NCBI GenBank assembly: GCA_024640785.1
Contig: JAHEEI010000006.1
Span: 1-38,116 of the forward strand
DNA: 38,116 nt
Reading direction: 5' to 3'
DNA from: Pseudomonadota bacterium
Lineage (GTDB): Bacteria > Desulfobacterota > WTBG01 > CAIYCZ01 > CAIRTM01
Each line of letters starts with the position of its first letter. The stretch's first letter is position 1. The notes beneath the pieces were generated by a model. It did no database searches, was not told where the DNA came from, and saw only the letters and a list, made by a program, of their open reading frames with translations. Positions 19,036 through 28,023 of this stretch are shown here, one piece after another. Made by a program: the position numbers and the translations under genes.

Positions 19036-20133
19036 ATGAAATTCTCATTTTTAAAAAATTTTAGAAAAAAATCTCCTGAGAAAATCTTTGAAGACAAGTT
19101 GAAAAAGTTAAGGAAAGCTTCAGAAGCTAGACCTGATGACATAAGAATACACATAAAGATCGCTGAACATTATCTTGAGGCTAAAAAGAAAAAAGAGGCT
19201 ATTGAGACATTCCTGTTTGCTGCTAAAGAATATCAGAAAAAAAGACTAATTCAGATAGCTATTGCAATCTATAAGAACATTATTTTGATTGATCCAGATC
19301 AGTACGATGTGTATTTGGAACTTGCGGAGTTGCAGATAAAAAATGAGCTTATTGGTGATGGGGTAGCACTGCTTGAAAAGCTTGCTAAACACTATTATGA
19401 GAAAGGAATGAAGTTTGAGGCTTCCCAGGTTCTTGACAGGATCGCCAAAGTCGATCCGAATAATGAGTTTTTTATAAAAAAGGTTGATAACTTTTATAGA
19501 GAAAAAGACCTTTCTGCAGATGACATGCGCACCCTGGGACCAGCAGACAAGTGGAAACTTGTTGAAGAAGCTCAAAAGGAAGATAAAAGTCCCAGTGACT
19601 TAAAACAGAGTTTTTTTGATTTGGAAGAAGTGCTTGGTGAAGATGAGTCCTACTCTATTGATGTGAATATTGGAGAAAGTGAGGCTGATTCTCAGACTGA
19701 ACCCGCTGAGAAGATGTCACCTGTTGAAGTTTTGAACAAACTTCAGAAAATGGTTAAGTCTTCTCCTGATAATGACAATCCTGCCTTTCATTATAATATG
19801 GGTCTTGCTTTATATCGTTCAAACAAATTTGATCAGGCAATCGACGAATTTGAACAGGCAGTTGATGGTGACAAAAATAATATTGATTGTTACAAAAAGC
19901 TTGCAGGTTGTGCGAAAGGTCTTAATGATTTTAAAAGGGCAAGAAAATATATAAAAAAAGGTCTTTCTGTTAAAAATATAAACTCTGAGGACGAGTTGGA
20001 TCTTAATTTTGAGCTGGGGCTTATCTATAAAAAAAAAGGTGATATGAAAAAGGCTCTTAAGGTATTTAAGAAAATACAGAAAAAAGACGAGAACTATAGG
20101 TCTGTTAAAAATGAGATAATGAAGCTTTCATAA
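19036..20133 (+). CDS. Cytosolic TPR-repeat protein
   Basis: Multiple TPR helical-hairpin repeats (e.g. AFHYNMGLALYRSNKFDQAIDEFEQAVDGDKNNIDCYKKLAGC); no signal peptide. Confidence 0.8.
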   Translation: MKFSFLKNFRKKSPEKIFEDKLKKLRKASEARPDDIRIHIKIAEHYLEAKKKKEAIETFLFAAKEYQKKRLIQIAIAIYKNIILIDPDQYDVYLELAELQIKNELIGDGVALLEKLAKHYYEKGMKFEASQVLDRIAKVDPNNEFFIKKVDNFYREKDLSADDMRTLGPADKWKLVEEAQKEDKSPSDLKQSFFDLEEVLGEDESYSIDVNIGESEADSQTEPAEKMSPVEVLNKLQKMVKSSPDNDNPAFHYNMGLALYRSNKFDQAIDEFEQAVDGDKNNIDCYKKLAGCAKGLNDFKRARKYIKKGLSVKNINSEDELDLNFELGLIYKKKGDMKKALKVFKKIQKKDENYRSVKNEIMKLS

Positions 20134-20156
20134 CTATAAACATGAGGTTATAAACT

Positions 20157-21284
20157 ATGGCTGTTTTTAATGCTGCTAAAAAAGAGATTGATATAAAAAT
20201 AGTATATTACGGTCCTGCACTATGCGGTAAAACTACAAATGTTCAGACTGTTCATGAAAAAATGTCGCCAAAGCAGCGCGGGGATATTATGTCTCTTGCA
20301 ACTAAGGATGACCGCACCCTGTTTTTTGATTTCCTGCCAATTGAGCTTGGCAATGTTAAGGGGTTTAAAACACGTTTTCACATTTATACTGTTCCTGGCC
20401 AGGTTTACTATTCACTTACCCGAAGGGCTGTGCTCACAAGTGTTGACGGTGTTGTTTTTGTCGCTGATTCTCAGGAGTCTATGCTTGATGAAAATATAGA
20501 AAGCCTTAATGACCTTGATGAAAACCTTAAGTTTCATAAAAAGAGCCTTGAAACGATTCCATTTGTTATTCAATATAATAAACGAGATCTGGGGCGTATC
20601 ATGCCTGTCAGTGAACTTGAGGCTGCTTTAAATAAGTATAATGTTCCTGTTTATGAGGCAAGTGCACTAAATGGTGATGGGGTAATGGAGACATTAACTG
20701 CATGCTGTAAATTAGTTTTAAAGTCTCTTAATAAACCCGCCAGTGCAAAATATGAAAAACCAAAAGCAGTTGCTGGACCCAATGTTCCTGAAGTGTTTTC
20801 AGAACCGGAGATAAAGCTTTCAGCGGAAGAACCTCTTGTAGAACCTTTTTCTATAGCTGAATCTCTTTCTATAGATTCAGAAAAATCAGATGACAGCATT
20901 AAGCTCGACTCAGATTCTTCTGTGCCTTCAATGGGGGAGCCGTTGAAGACTGAATCTCCCCTTAAATTTGCTGATGATGATATTCCTGAGGTGGAGATAG
21001 ACACATCATCTTTTGCCTCAGACAATAAGTTTTCTATTGTTCCGGACTCAGAAGTGTTTTCTGAGGACTCCTCCTTTTCTAATGTTTCAGGCATTGCTGA
21101 TGCCGAGATACCTTCTGCAACAATATTTGATCCTGAATCAAACCTTACTGTTATGTCCTGCGGGGACCCTCAAAAAATTTCTGAAACTTCCATAAAGATT
21201 CCTCTGAAATTCAGGTTTGAAGGAGAGGGAAAAGAAGGTTCTCTCAATATTCAAATCAATTTCGAGGATTTTAAGCTAAGTTAA
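20157..21284 (+). CDS. MglA-like Ras-superfamily GTPase with C-terminal acidic extension
   Basis: P-loop GPALCGKTTN, TVPGQVYYSLTRRAVLTSVDGVVFVADSQ (MglA-type TVPGQ), NKRDL; ~170-aa Ser/Asp/Glu-rich tail. Confidence 0.9.
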   Translation: MAVFNAAKKEIDIKIVYYGPALCGKTTNVQTVHEKMSPKQRGDIMSLATKDDRTLFFDFLPIELGNVKGFKTRFHIYTVPGQVYYSLTRRAVLTSVDGVVFVADSQESMLDENIESLNDLDENLKFHKKSLETIPFVIQYNKRDLGRIMPVSELEAALNKYNVPVYEASALNGDGVMETLTACCKLVLKSLNKPASAKYEKPKAVAGPNVPEVFSEPEIKLSAEEPLVEPFSIAESLSIDSEKSDDSIKLDSDSSVPSMGEPLKTESPLKFADDDIPEVEIDTSSFASDNKFSIVPDSEVFSEDSSFSNVSGIADAEIPSATIFDPESNLTVMSCGDPQKISETSIKIPLKFRFEGEGKEGSLNIQINFEDFKLS

Positions 21285-21298
21285 CCAGTATTTTTAGC

Positions 21299-23185
21299 AT
21301 GCCTAATTTATACATGAAAAAAAATCCCACCAGCACAGGTTTTTTTACCCAACGCGTTTTGCTTGTATTCACCCTAATGTTGCTAGTCGTCCTGCAGATT
21401 TATCCATTATACGCCGGGATCACATTTAAGGGTGTTGAAGATGATATAACTGACCCAAAGAGGCTTGAATTCTTTCTTGAAGATGTTCGGCAAAGGGCGC
21501 TTTGCAGTGGAATATCAAATTTTGATCCCTACTCACTTTTACTTGTTAAAGAAAGCCGGCAAGCTGTTAAAGAAAAAGAATTTGATTCAGCTGTAATCCT
21601 TGCTTCATATGCAGTGAAGCTGTCACCTGACCTTCCCCCTGCATATGAAGCAAAAGCAGAGGCTCTTTGGGCTAAAAACAGACTTTTTATTTATCTTCCT
21701 CTCATAGGCCATATGCAGTCATTTTATAAGGGGCTAAGTCACCTTGAAACACTTCCCTTTATTCTGTTGTCTAATTCAGCTGTCATCATTTTTTCCTGTC
21801 TTTTAACTTCTGTACTGTTTGTTTTAATTATTGCTGTCAGGTATATTGGTCTTTTTCTCCATGATGCACGACATGTCTTTAATGAAAATTTCCCCAATAT
21901 TTTTATTTTGTCAGGATTGTTGTTTATGTTCTTTTCTCCCCTTATTTTTGGTTTAGCTGTTGTATGGCTTATTCCGTTTTGGCTTTTTCTTCTTTTTAGT
22001 TATCTGAAGATACAGGAACGTTTAGGTGCAACGGTTGTATTCCTTCTGTTTTTAATAGTTCCAAGTATGTTGTCCATAGCTGGTTTTGGTTTTAAACTGT
22101 CTCATGAAACCGATACTGCTTTATTGTGGAAGATAAATTTTAATTATTGGGATAAATATGATTTGAATAATCTTCGGGTGCTTAGTGAGGACAACCCGGA
22201 GGATGAGGATGTTCTTTTCACTTTGGGACTTGCATATAAAAAAAACGGTGATTTTCAAGATGCCATAGACGTTTATAATAATCTTGCTGACTTGAATCCA
22301 GATAATCATAAAATATTTACCAACCTTGGGAATGGATATCTTTTAATAAATAGATGGCAGGATGCTGTCGATGCATATAAGCGGGCAATAAAACTTTCCT
22401 CCGGTAAATGTTCAGCGGCACATTTTAATCTTTCAAAAGCCTATGGTCAGGAATTTATGTTTGAGGAGTCCGAAAAAGAACTTTATAAGGCGATGGAACT
22501 AGAGGCATCTGTGGTGGAACAAAAACTTGAAGATGGGTCATCGCACTATAATCGTCTGGTTATTGATGAGACTCTTTCAAAAATGTTACTGCTGAACAGG
22601 AAAGGTGCTTTTTCACTAAAAGATCTGGTTTGTCAGGATAACCTAAGCAGCTTTTTCTTTAAACCTGTCTCCTGTAGGTATTTGATACCCGCTGTTTTAT
22701 TTTTTTATTTTGTAAGCTTGTTGTCGTTTAAGAAAGATCGTTTTAGAATTGCCAAAAGATGTTCGACATGCGGGCAATCTTTTTGTATGAGATGCCAAGA
22801 TGAAATATTAAAAGAAGTTATGTGCGCTCAGTGCCAGAGTTATTATCGAGATCACGACCAGTTTGACTATGAACTTAAATCATCAAAGTTAATCGTAATA
22901 AAAAAATATCAGGTATTTTATAAGTTAGTTAGAAATATTCTTGGGTTGATTTTCCCGGGAGCCGCACTTATATGGAAGGGATATATTTTAGCAGGGCTGT
23001 TTATGCTTTTTGTATCTGGTTGCCTTTTTTTTAAAATTGTTATGAGCATGATTTTTGAGTCACCATGGGCATTTGTGGGATCTAACCCTTTGCCACTGGT
23101 TATTTTTCTTGAAGCGGTGTTTTTTTGCTGTTGGGGTCTTTCGGTATTTACAACATTTAAGTTAAAAGATAAAAGCCTTGGATAA
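21299..23185 (+). CDS. Polytopic membrane protein with TPR repeats and C4 zinc motif
   Basis: Several TM segments, TPRs (FTLGLAYKKNGDFQDAIDVYNNLADLNPDNHKIFTNLGNGYLLINRWQDAVDAYKRA), CSTCGQSFCMRCQDEILKEVMCAQC. Confidence 0.75.
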   Translation: MPNLYMKKNPTSTGFFTQRVLLVFTLMLLVVLQIYPLYAGITFKGVEDDITDPKRLEFFLEDVRQRALCSGISNFDPYSLLLVKESRQAVKEKEFDSAVILASYAVKLSPDLPPAYEAKAEALWAKNRLFIYLPLIGHMQSFYKGLSHLETLPFILLSNSAVIIFSCLLTSVLFVLIIAVRYIGLFLHDARHVFNENFPNIFILSGLLFMFFSPLIFGLAVVWLIPFWLFLLFSYLKIQERLGATVVFLLFLIVPSMLSIAGFGFKLSHETDTALLWKINFNYWDKYDLNNLRVLSEDNPEDEDVLFTLGLAYKKNGDFQDAIDVYNNLADLNPDNHKIFTNLGNGYLLINRWQDAVDAYKRAIKLSSGKCSAAHFNLSKAYGQEFMFEESEKELYKAMELEASVVEQKLEDGSSHYNRLVIDETLSKMLLLNRKGAFSLKDLVCQDNLSSFFFKPVSCRYLIPAVLFFYFVSLLSFKKDRFRIAKRCSTCGQSFCMRCQDEILKEVMCAQCQSYYRDHDQFDYELKSSKLIVIKKYQVFYKLVRNILGLIFPGAALIWKGYILAGLFMLFVSGCLFFKIVMSMIFESPWAFVGSNPLPLVIFLEAVFFCCWGLSVFTTFKLKDKSLG

Positions 23186-23229
23186 AGACTTATGTAAAAT
23201 ATTCAAATAAGAAAGCCGTATAATAAAAA

Positions 23230-24318
23230 ATGGTACTTGAAGGTCAAATAAAGGTTTTTGGAGTAGCTGACATCATACAGCTTATTTCTCAGCAGCAGAA
23301 GACAGGAGTCCTCTGTATTGAAAATGAACTGGGCGGCAAAGCTGGAATAAGCTTTTTGAATGGAAGTATTGCGGGTGCAAAACCTTCTGAACGTAAAACC
23401 AGTTATCCCCTTGGTGAAATGCTGATTTCCGCAAAGCTGTTATCTCCTAAAGATCTAAAAAATGTCTTAAAAGAACAGCAAAAAAATTTTGAATACCTGG
23501 GGCAGATTCTAATAAGGAAAGGTTTTGTTTCTTCTAAAATTATTGAAAAAGCTTTAATTACTCAGATATATGAAACTGTGTATGATGTGCTTCAATGGAA
23601 AGACGGCACATACTTTTTTGAGCAGAAAAATGTTGCTCCTGATTCGAGTCTTCCCTATCTTATTCCGGCGGAAACCCTTCTTCTTGATGTTCTTAGAATG
23701 GTAGATGTATGGCCTGAACTTGAAAAGGAGGTCCCAAATTTTGATGTTTTATTTCAGCATGTTCCTGATTCTTCAGTGGAAGGTCTTGATGATGATGAAG
23801 CAGTTATTTACCGTCTTGTGGACGGTGAATCAACAATACAGGAGATAATAAACAGAGGGTTGCTCGGCAAGTTTCCAACGGTTAAGGCACTTAATGACAT
23901 GGCTCGGATGGGCTATATTGAAAGGATTATGCCGGATTTAAAAGTTGTAAGTAAAAAGAGTTCGTTTAATATTATGAGATTAATCAAACCCTTTTCATAT
24001 GCTTCTGTGGTTTTGATGCTGGCAGCTGTATTTATTTTGCCGACTATTTTTCCAAATAATATTTTCCCGTTTATTGACTCCGAGGTGTTTAATAAGCCGA
24101 TTGTAGATAGTTATTTGAAAAGTAGAAATATTTTTAAGATCGAAAAAGCTCTTGAGATGTATCGTATGAAAGAGGGGCCGTATCCGCAAATATTATCCGA
24201 CCTGGTTTCTGCCGGCTTTTTAAGGGAAAAAGATTTAGAGCTTAGTGGTAATGAATATATACAGTATGTCCGTTTGGATAAAAGATATAAATTAAGAATT
24301 ACTCAAGCCCCTGAATAA
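23230..24318 (+). CDS. DUF4388 (PATAN)-type protein with MshEN-like segment, one TM helix and pseudopilin-like tail
   Basis: MVLEGQIKVFGVADIIQLISQQQKTGVLCIEN (DUF4388 N-terminus); LGEMLISAKLLSPKDLKNVLKEQ...LGQILIRKGFV repeat pattern; TM at ~SYASVVLMLAAVFILPTIF; tail EKALEMYRMKEGPYPQILSDLVSAGFL. Confidence 0.75.
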   Translation: MVLEGQIKVFGVADIIQLISQQQKTGVLCIENELGGKAGISFLNGSIAGAKPSERKTSYPLGEMLISAKLLSPKDLKNVLKEQQKNFEYLGQILIRKGFVSSKIIEKALITQIYETVYDVLQWKDGTYFFEQKNVAPDSSLPYLIPAETLLLDVLRMVDVWPELEKEVPNFDVLFQHVPDSSVEGLDDDEAVIYRLVDGESTIQEIINRGLLGKFPTVKALNDMARMGYIERIMPDLKVVSKKSSFNIMRLIKPFSYASVVLMLAAVFILPTIFPNNIFPFIDSEVFNKPIVDSYLKSRNIFKIEKALEMYRMKEGPYPQILSDLVSAGFLREKDLELSGNEYIQYVRLDKRYKLRITQAPE

Positions 24319-25219
24319 ATTTCTCTGCATCAAGTGCTGCCATGCATCCTTTTCCAGCAGAAGTTATGGCCTGCTTGTATACAGGGTCTGATACGTCCCC
24401 CGCTGCGAAGACACCCGGCACACTGGTTTTTGATCCGTTTCTGGTTAAAATAAATCCGTTTTTATCAAGCTCAAGCTGATTTATTAAAAAATCTGTGTTG
24501 GGTATATGTCCGAGGCCGATGAATATCCCGTCACATTCTTTTAAAAATACTTTTCCTGTTCTAATATTTTTTATGGAAGCACCGGTTACTGTGTTTTTAT
24601 GAAGGTCATGAATTTCCACAACTACAGAATCCCAGGTAAAGTTAATATTTTTTATCCTTTTTGCTTTTTGTTGCATTATTTTAGAGGCGCGCAGTTCGTC
24701 TCTTCTGTGGATCACTGTAACATTTTTTGCAAGGGTGCTTAAATATATTGCTTCTTCCATTGCAGTGTCACCGCCGCCGACTACCAGAACTTCTTTTTCT
24801 CTGAAAAAGAACCCGTCACATGTCGCACATGTTGAAACACCTCTGCCAATAAGCTTTTTTTCTTCGGAAAGTCCCAGCATTTTGGGGGATGCACCTGTTG
24901 CTATAATAACAGCATTCGTGTCTCTTTTTTCTGTTCCAACGGTAAGGGTAAATGGTTCTTTTTTGAGGTCTATTTTTTTAACCTCACCACTTATGAATTC
25001 TGTACCAAATCTTTTCGCCTGTTCTCGCATGTTGTTCATTAAGGTTTGGGCATCAACGCCATCAGGATATCCAGGCCAGTTTTCAACAACTGTAGTCGTT
25101 GTGAGCTGTCCTCCGGGCTCCATTCCTTCAATTACAATAGGGTTAAGCTGGGCTCGTGATGCATAAATAGCTGAGGTAAGACCGGCTGGTCCGGACCCAA
25201 TGATAATCAGGTTGTTCAT
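24299..25219 (-). CDS. trxB: Thioredoxin-disulfide reductase
   Basis: MNNLIIIGSGPAGLTSAIYASRA, CATCDGFFFREKEVLVVGGGDTAMEEA; ATG at 25219 has a gggaga SD, so the 25258 start in the ORF track is probably an over-extension. Confidence 0.93.
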   Translation of the reverse strand: MNNLIIIGSGPAGLTSAIYASRAQLNPIVIEGMEPGGQLTTTTVVENWPGYPDGVDAQTLMNNMREQAKRFGTEFISGEVKKIDLKKEPFTLTVGTEKRDTNAVIIATGASPKMLGLSEEKKLIGRGVSTCATCDGFFFREKEVLVVGGGDTAMEEAIYLSTLAKNVTVIHRRDELRASKIMQQKAKRIKNINFTWDSVVVEIHDLHKNTVTGASIKNIRTGKVFLKECDGIFIGLGHIPNTDFLINQLELDKNGFILTRNGSKTSVPGVFAAGDVSDPVYKQAITSAGKGCMAALDAEKFIQGLE

Positions 25220-25325
25220 TGTATCTCCCGTTGTGGTAAATAATTTTGAAAAACTCATTCAGTTTTATGTAGAAAGATTATAAGCGTATGAGAAAAAGAT
25301 ATCAACAGTGGAGTTTGAAAATTAG

Positions 25326-25508
25326 GATAAAAATAATTCAGGAAATCTTAACAGCGAATATTATTTCCTTACCTGGGACATGTTCTATCCCTACATCAGC
25401 AGGAAGAAGGCCTTTAGAGCAAAGTATTTTCCTGGAACAGCAAGATTTGAGATGTCGGATATGTGCTGTCTGGCTTTTAAGAAAAAAAGGGAAAAGGGGT
25501 ATTCTTAA
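25326..25508 (+). pseudogene. Probable C-terminal coding remnant (no start codon at expected position)
   Basis: 60 open codons after an in-frame TAG: DKNNSGNLNSEYYFLTWDMFYPYISRKKAFRAKYFPGTARFEMSDMCCLAFKKKREKGYS*; composition looks protein-like. Confidence 0.4.
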
Positions 25509-26125
25509 ATAATATTAAGATCCGAAAGTTCTTTTTTGAGTTTTTTAACTGTTCTAAAATGTATGCCATTAATTCCCAGTTTTTTTGCTGTTTCAACAAA
25601 TTCCGGCACATCGTCAATATATACGCATTTGTCTGGCAGAGTAGCCGCTTTTTTAATGGCTTCTTCAAAAATAGTTCTGTCCGGTTTTCTTTTCCCGACT
25701 TTATAGGAGAGAATAAAGCCGTCAAAAAGCTTAAGCGCAGGGTACTTTTGCATGCAGTATTCAAAATGCCAGGAGTTTGTGTTTGACAGGCAAAGCAGTC
25801 CGTACCTGTTTTTAAGTGATGAAAGAAGGGCTTCAATGCCCGGATTAATCGTAAATATTTTTGTCCATATTTCTTGAAAACTATCCTTGTCAATCTCAAG
25901 CCTTAATTTTTTTTTTACGAGTGAATAAAAATTTTCCGGGGAAATCGTGCCATTATCAAAGGAAGTTTCAAGTCCACAATTAAAGATAATGTCATGGATC
26001 CGGTCAGGTTTAAAAGTGCTGTGTTTTGAAAGTTTTGTACAGATGCGCATGTGGTCAAAGTTAACAACGACTTTGCCAAGATCGAAGATGATGACTTTAA
26101 TGTTTGTTTTAATAATGTTATCCAT
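25505..26125 (-). CDS. HAD-superfamily hydrolase (YihX/IA-variant-like)
   Basis: VIIFDLGKVVVNFD, LLCLSNTNSWHF, KRKPDRTIFEEAI, CVYIDDVPEFVE. Confidence 0.85.
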   Translation of the reverse strand: MDNIIKTNIKVIIFDLGKVVVNFDHMRICTKLSKHSTFKPDRIHDIIFNCGLETSFDNGTISPENFYSLVKKKLRLEIDKDSFQEIWTKIFTINPGIEALLSSLKNRYGLLCLSNTNSWHFEYCMQKYPALKLFDGFILSYKVGKRKPDRTIFEEAIKKAATLPDKCVYIDDVPEFVETAKKLGINGIHFRTVKKLKKELSDLNII

Positions 26126-26311
26126 GTAGGGTGTTAAAATTTCAAATTAAAATTGATTGAAAGATTTTGAGGAAGACAAGGTAACAAGGGTTTAGAAAAA
26201 ACATTTTTCGAAAACACTTTACCTGTTTTGAATTTGTGGTCAAGGAATATTTGGAAAGTCTATTAATTGGAGAGGTTGTTGGCGAAAGGACTTTTTAAGT
26301 GGAGCTTGAAA

Positions 26312-26388
26312 TGGTGGCGGTGCAGGGACTCGAACCCCGGACACTACGGATATGAGCCGTATGCTCTAACCACCTGAGCTACACCGCC
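26312..26388 (-). tRNA. tRNA-Met (anticodon CAT), CCA encoded; elongator Met most likely, lysidine-Ile possible
   Basis: Minus strand GGCGGTG-TA-GCTC-AGGTGGTTA-GAGC-A-TACGG-CTCATAT-CCGTA-GTGTC-CGGGG-TTCGAGT-CCCTG-CACCGCC-A-CCA folds as a cloverleaf. Confidence 0.95.
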
Positions 26389-26517
26389 ACTATCAATGCC
26401 TGAATAATCAAAAAAAATATCATTAATATATTTAAAAATCAAGATAAATAAAAATATAGCGGAGAAAACAGCAGATAAAAATTTACCCATCGCCTTTTTA
26501 TAATTAATACTGTTAGT

Positions 26518-26546
26518 TTGAATCTTAAATTGTGATATGTTAAATA
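26518..26546 (+). promoter_or_regulatory. Candidate sigma70-type promoter for the M48 peptidase gene
   Basis: TTGAAT -17 nt- TAAATA, 29 nt before the GTG start. Confidence 0.35.
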
Positions 26547-26574
26547 TATATAAGTTTTTTAGGGAGGAGAAGAT

Positions 26575-28023
26575 GTGTCTAAACGGTTATGTTTTTTGAT
26601 TGTTCTATCATCACTGTTTTTTTTTGGCTGCGTTACCAATCCAGCTACAAAAAAATATGATTTTGTGTTAATGAGTGAACAGCAGGAGCTTGATATCGGG
26701 AGGAAGATGGCTCCTGAAATCGCACGGGAGTACGGAAGCTATGAATCAGAACCTCTCCAGCAGTATGTTAACTCAGTAGGGCAATTGATTGCGGAGTCTT
26801 CAGATCGGCCCGACCTTGTTTACCGTTTTACAGTTCTTAATTCACCGATAGTCAATGCTTTTGCTCTCCCTGGCGGTTATATTTTTATTACCAGGGGCCT
26901 TTTGTCTCATATGAACAGTGAGGCTGAGCTTGCAGGTGTTCTAGCCCATGAAACCGGTCATGTGACTGCTAGGCATTCTGTCCGGCAGTATACGAAAGCT
27001 GTTTCCTATCAGGTTGGAACAAGTATAGCATCGATTTTTATGCCTGATGTTGCCAACTTTAGCAATTTTATGGATTTAGTTTTTACAACTATTTCAAGCG
27101 GTTACAGCAGAGCATATGAGACGGAGGCGGATATGCTTGCACTCAGGTACGCGGAAAAAGCGGGTTATGATGCCTGTGCAATCGGTTCAATGCTTAAAAC
27201 TCTTAAGCTTCTTGACCGGTACAGCGAAGGTAAAAAAACTCACACCAGCCTGTTTGCAACCCATCCTGAGACTGAAAAGCGTATTGCGGATGTTAATAAC
27301 AAGACTTTGTGTGCAGATGTTTATCAAAACATTCCTAATCCCAACAGGCTAAAATACTTAAAAAATCTTGAGGGGCTTGTTTTTGGAGATGATCCAAGGG
27401 AAGGCATTATTGTGGGGAACAGGTTTACTCATCCGGACCTTAAGATCGAACTGCTTTTTCCTCTTGACTGGAAAATAAATAATATGCCGCAGGCAGTGAT
27501 ATCAACTGATAAAAAAGAAGAAGCTTTCATTGAGTTTAATCTCTATAATCTTTCAAAGAAAAGGAGTGTAGATGAGGCAGCGGCCATCATTGCAGAAAAG
27601 CTTGAGTTGAAAAAGATTTCCGGAAATAGAAAAAGAGTGGAAGGACTGGAAGCATATATGGGTACGTACAGCACAAAAGCACAAGGGCTGGGTAATGTTG
27701 CCTTGAGGATGGGGGTTTTTCTGCAGGATGATAAGGTGTTTTATATTAAGGGTTATACAAAAACAGAGAACTTTAAAAATGTGATTAGTCTCTTTGAAAA
27801 GACTATAAACAGTTTCAGGATTCTTTCTTCAAAGGAAATTAAAAATGTTTATCCTAACAGAATTTCACTTTATGAGGTAAAAAAGGGTGATACGCTGCCT
27901 TTAATTATTGAAAAATTTGGAAGACCAAAAAGCGATCTCAAGGAGGTTGCACTTATTAATGCCTGGGACCCAGAAAAGTTGCCTGTTTTAAAAACCGGCA
28001 TGATTATAAAGGTAATTAAATAG
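26575..28023 (+). CDS. M48 family metalloprotease (BepA-like) lipoprotein with C-terminal LysM-like segment
   Basis: GTG start; lipobox FFFGC; AHETGHVTARH zinc motif; YEVKKGDTLPLIIEKFGRPKSDLKEVALINAWDPEKLPVLKTGMIIKVI at the C-terminus. Confidence 0.88.
   Translation: MSKRLCFLIVLSSLFFFGCVTNPATKKYDFVLMSEQQELDIGRKMAPEIAREYGSYESEPLQQYVNSVGQLIAESSDRPDLVYRFTVLNSPIVNAFALPGGYIFITRGLLSHMNSEAELAGVLAHETGHVTARHSVRQYTKAVSYQVGTSIASIFMPDVANFSNFMDLVFTTISSGYSRAYETEADMLALRYAEKAGYDACAIGSMLKTLKLLDRYSEGKKTHTSLFATHPETEKRIADVNNKTLCADVYQNIPNPNRLKYLKNLEGLVFGDDPREGIIVGNRFTHPDLKIELLFPLDWKINNMPQAVISTDKKEEAFIEFNLYNLSKKRSVDEAAAIIAEKLELKKISGNRKRVEGLEAYMGTYSTKAQGLGNVALRMGVFLQDDKVFYIKGYTKTENFKNVISLFEKTINSFRILSSKEIKNVYPNRISLYEVKKGDTLPLIIEKFGRPKSDLKEVALINAWDPEKLPVLKTGMIIKVIK

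Noticed and set aside
20651-21094. 147-aa minus-strand Ser-rich ORF
   Set aside because: Shadow of the Ser/Asp/Glu-rich tail of the MglA-like GTPase.
25288-25512. 74-aa plus-strand ORF MRKRYQQWSLK...
   Set aside because: Low-plausibility protein; the +1 alternative frame (EYYFLTWDMFYPY...) looks far more like true coding sequence.
25477-25899. 140-aa minus-strand ORF
   Set aside because: Out-of-frame overlap of the HAD hydrolase, which has clear family motifs.
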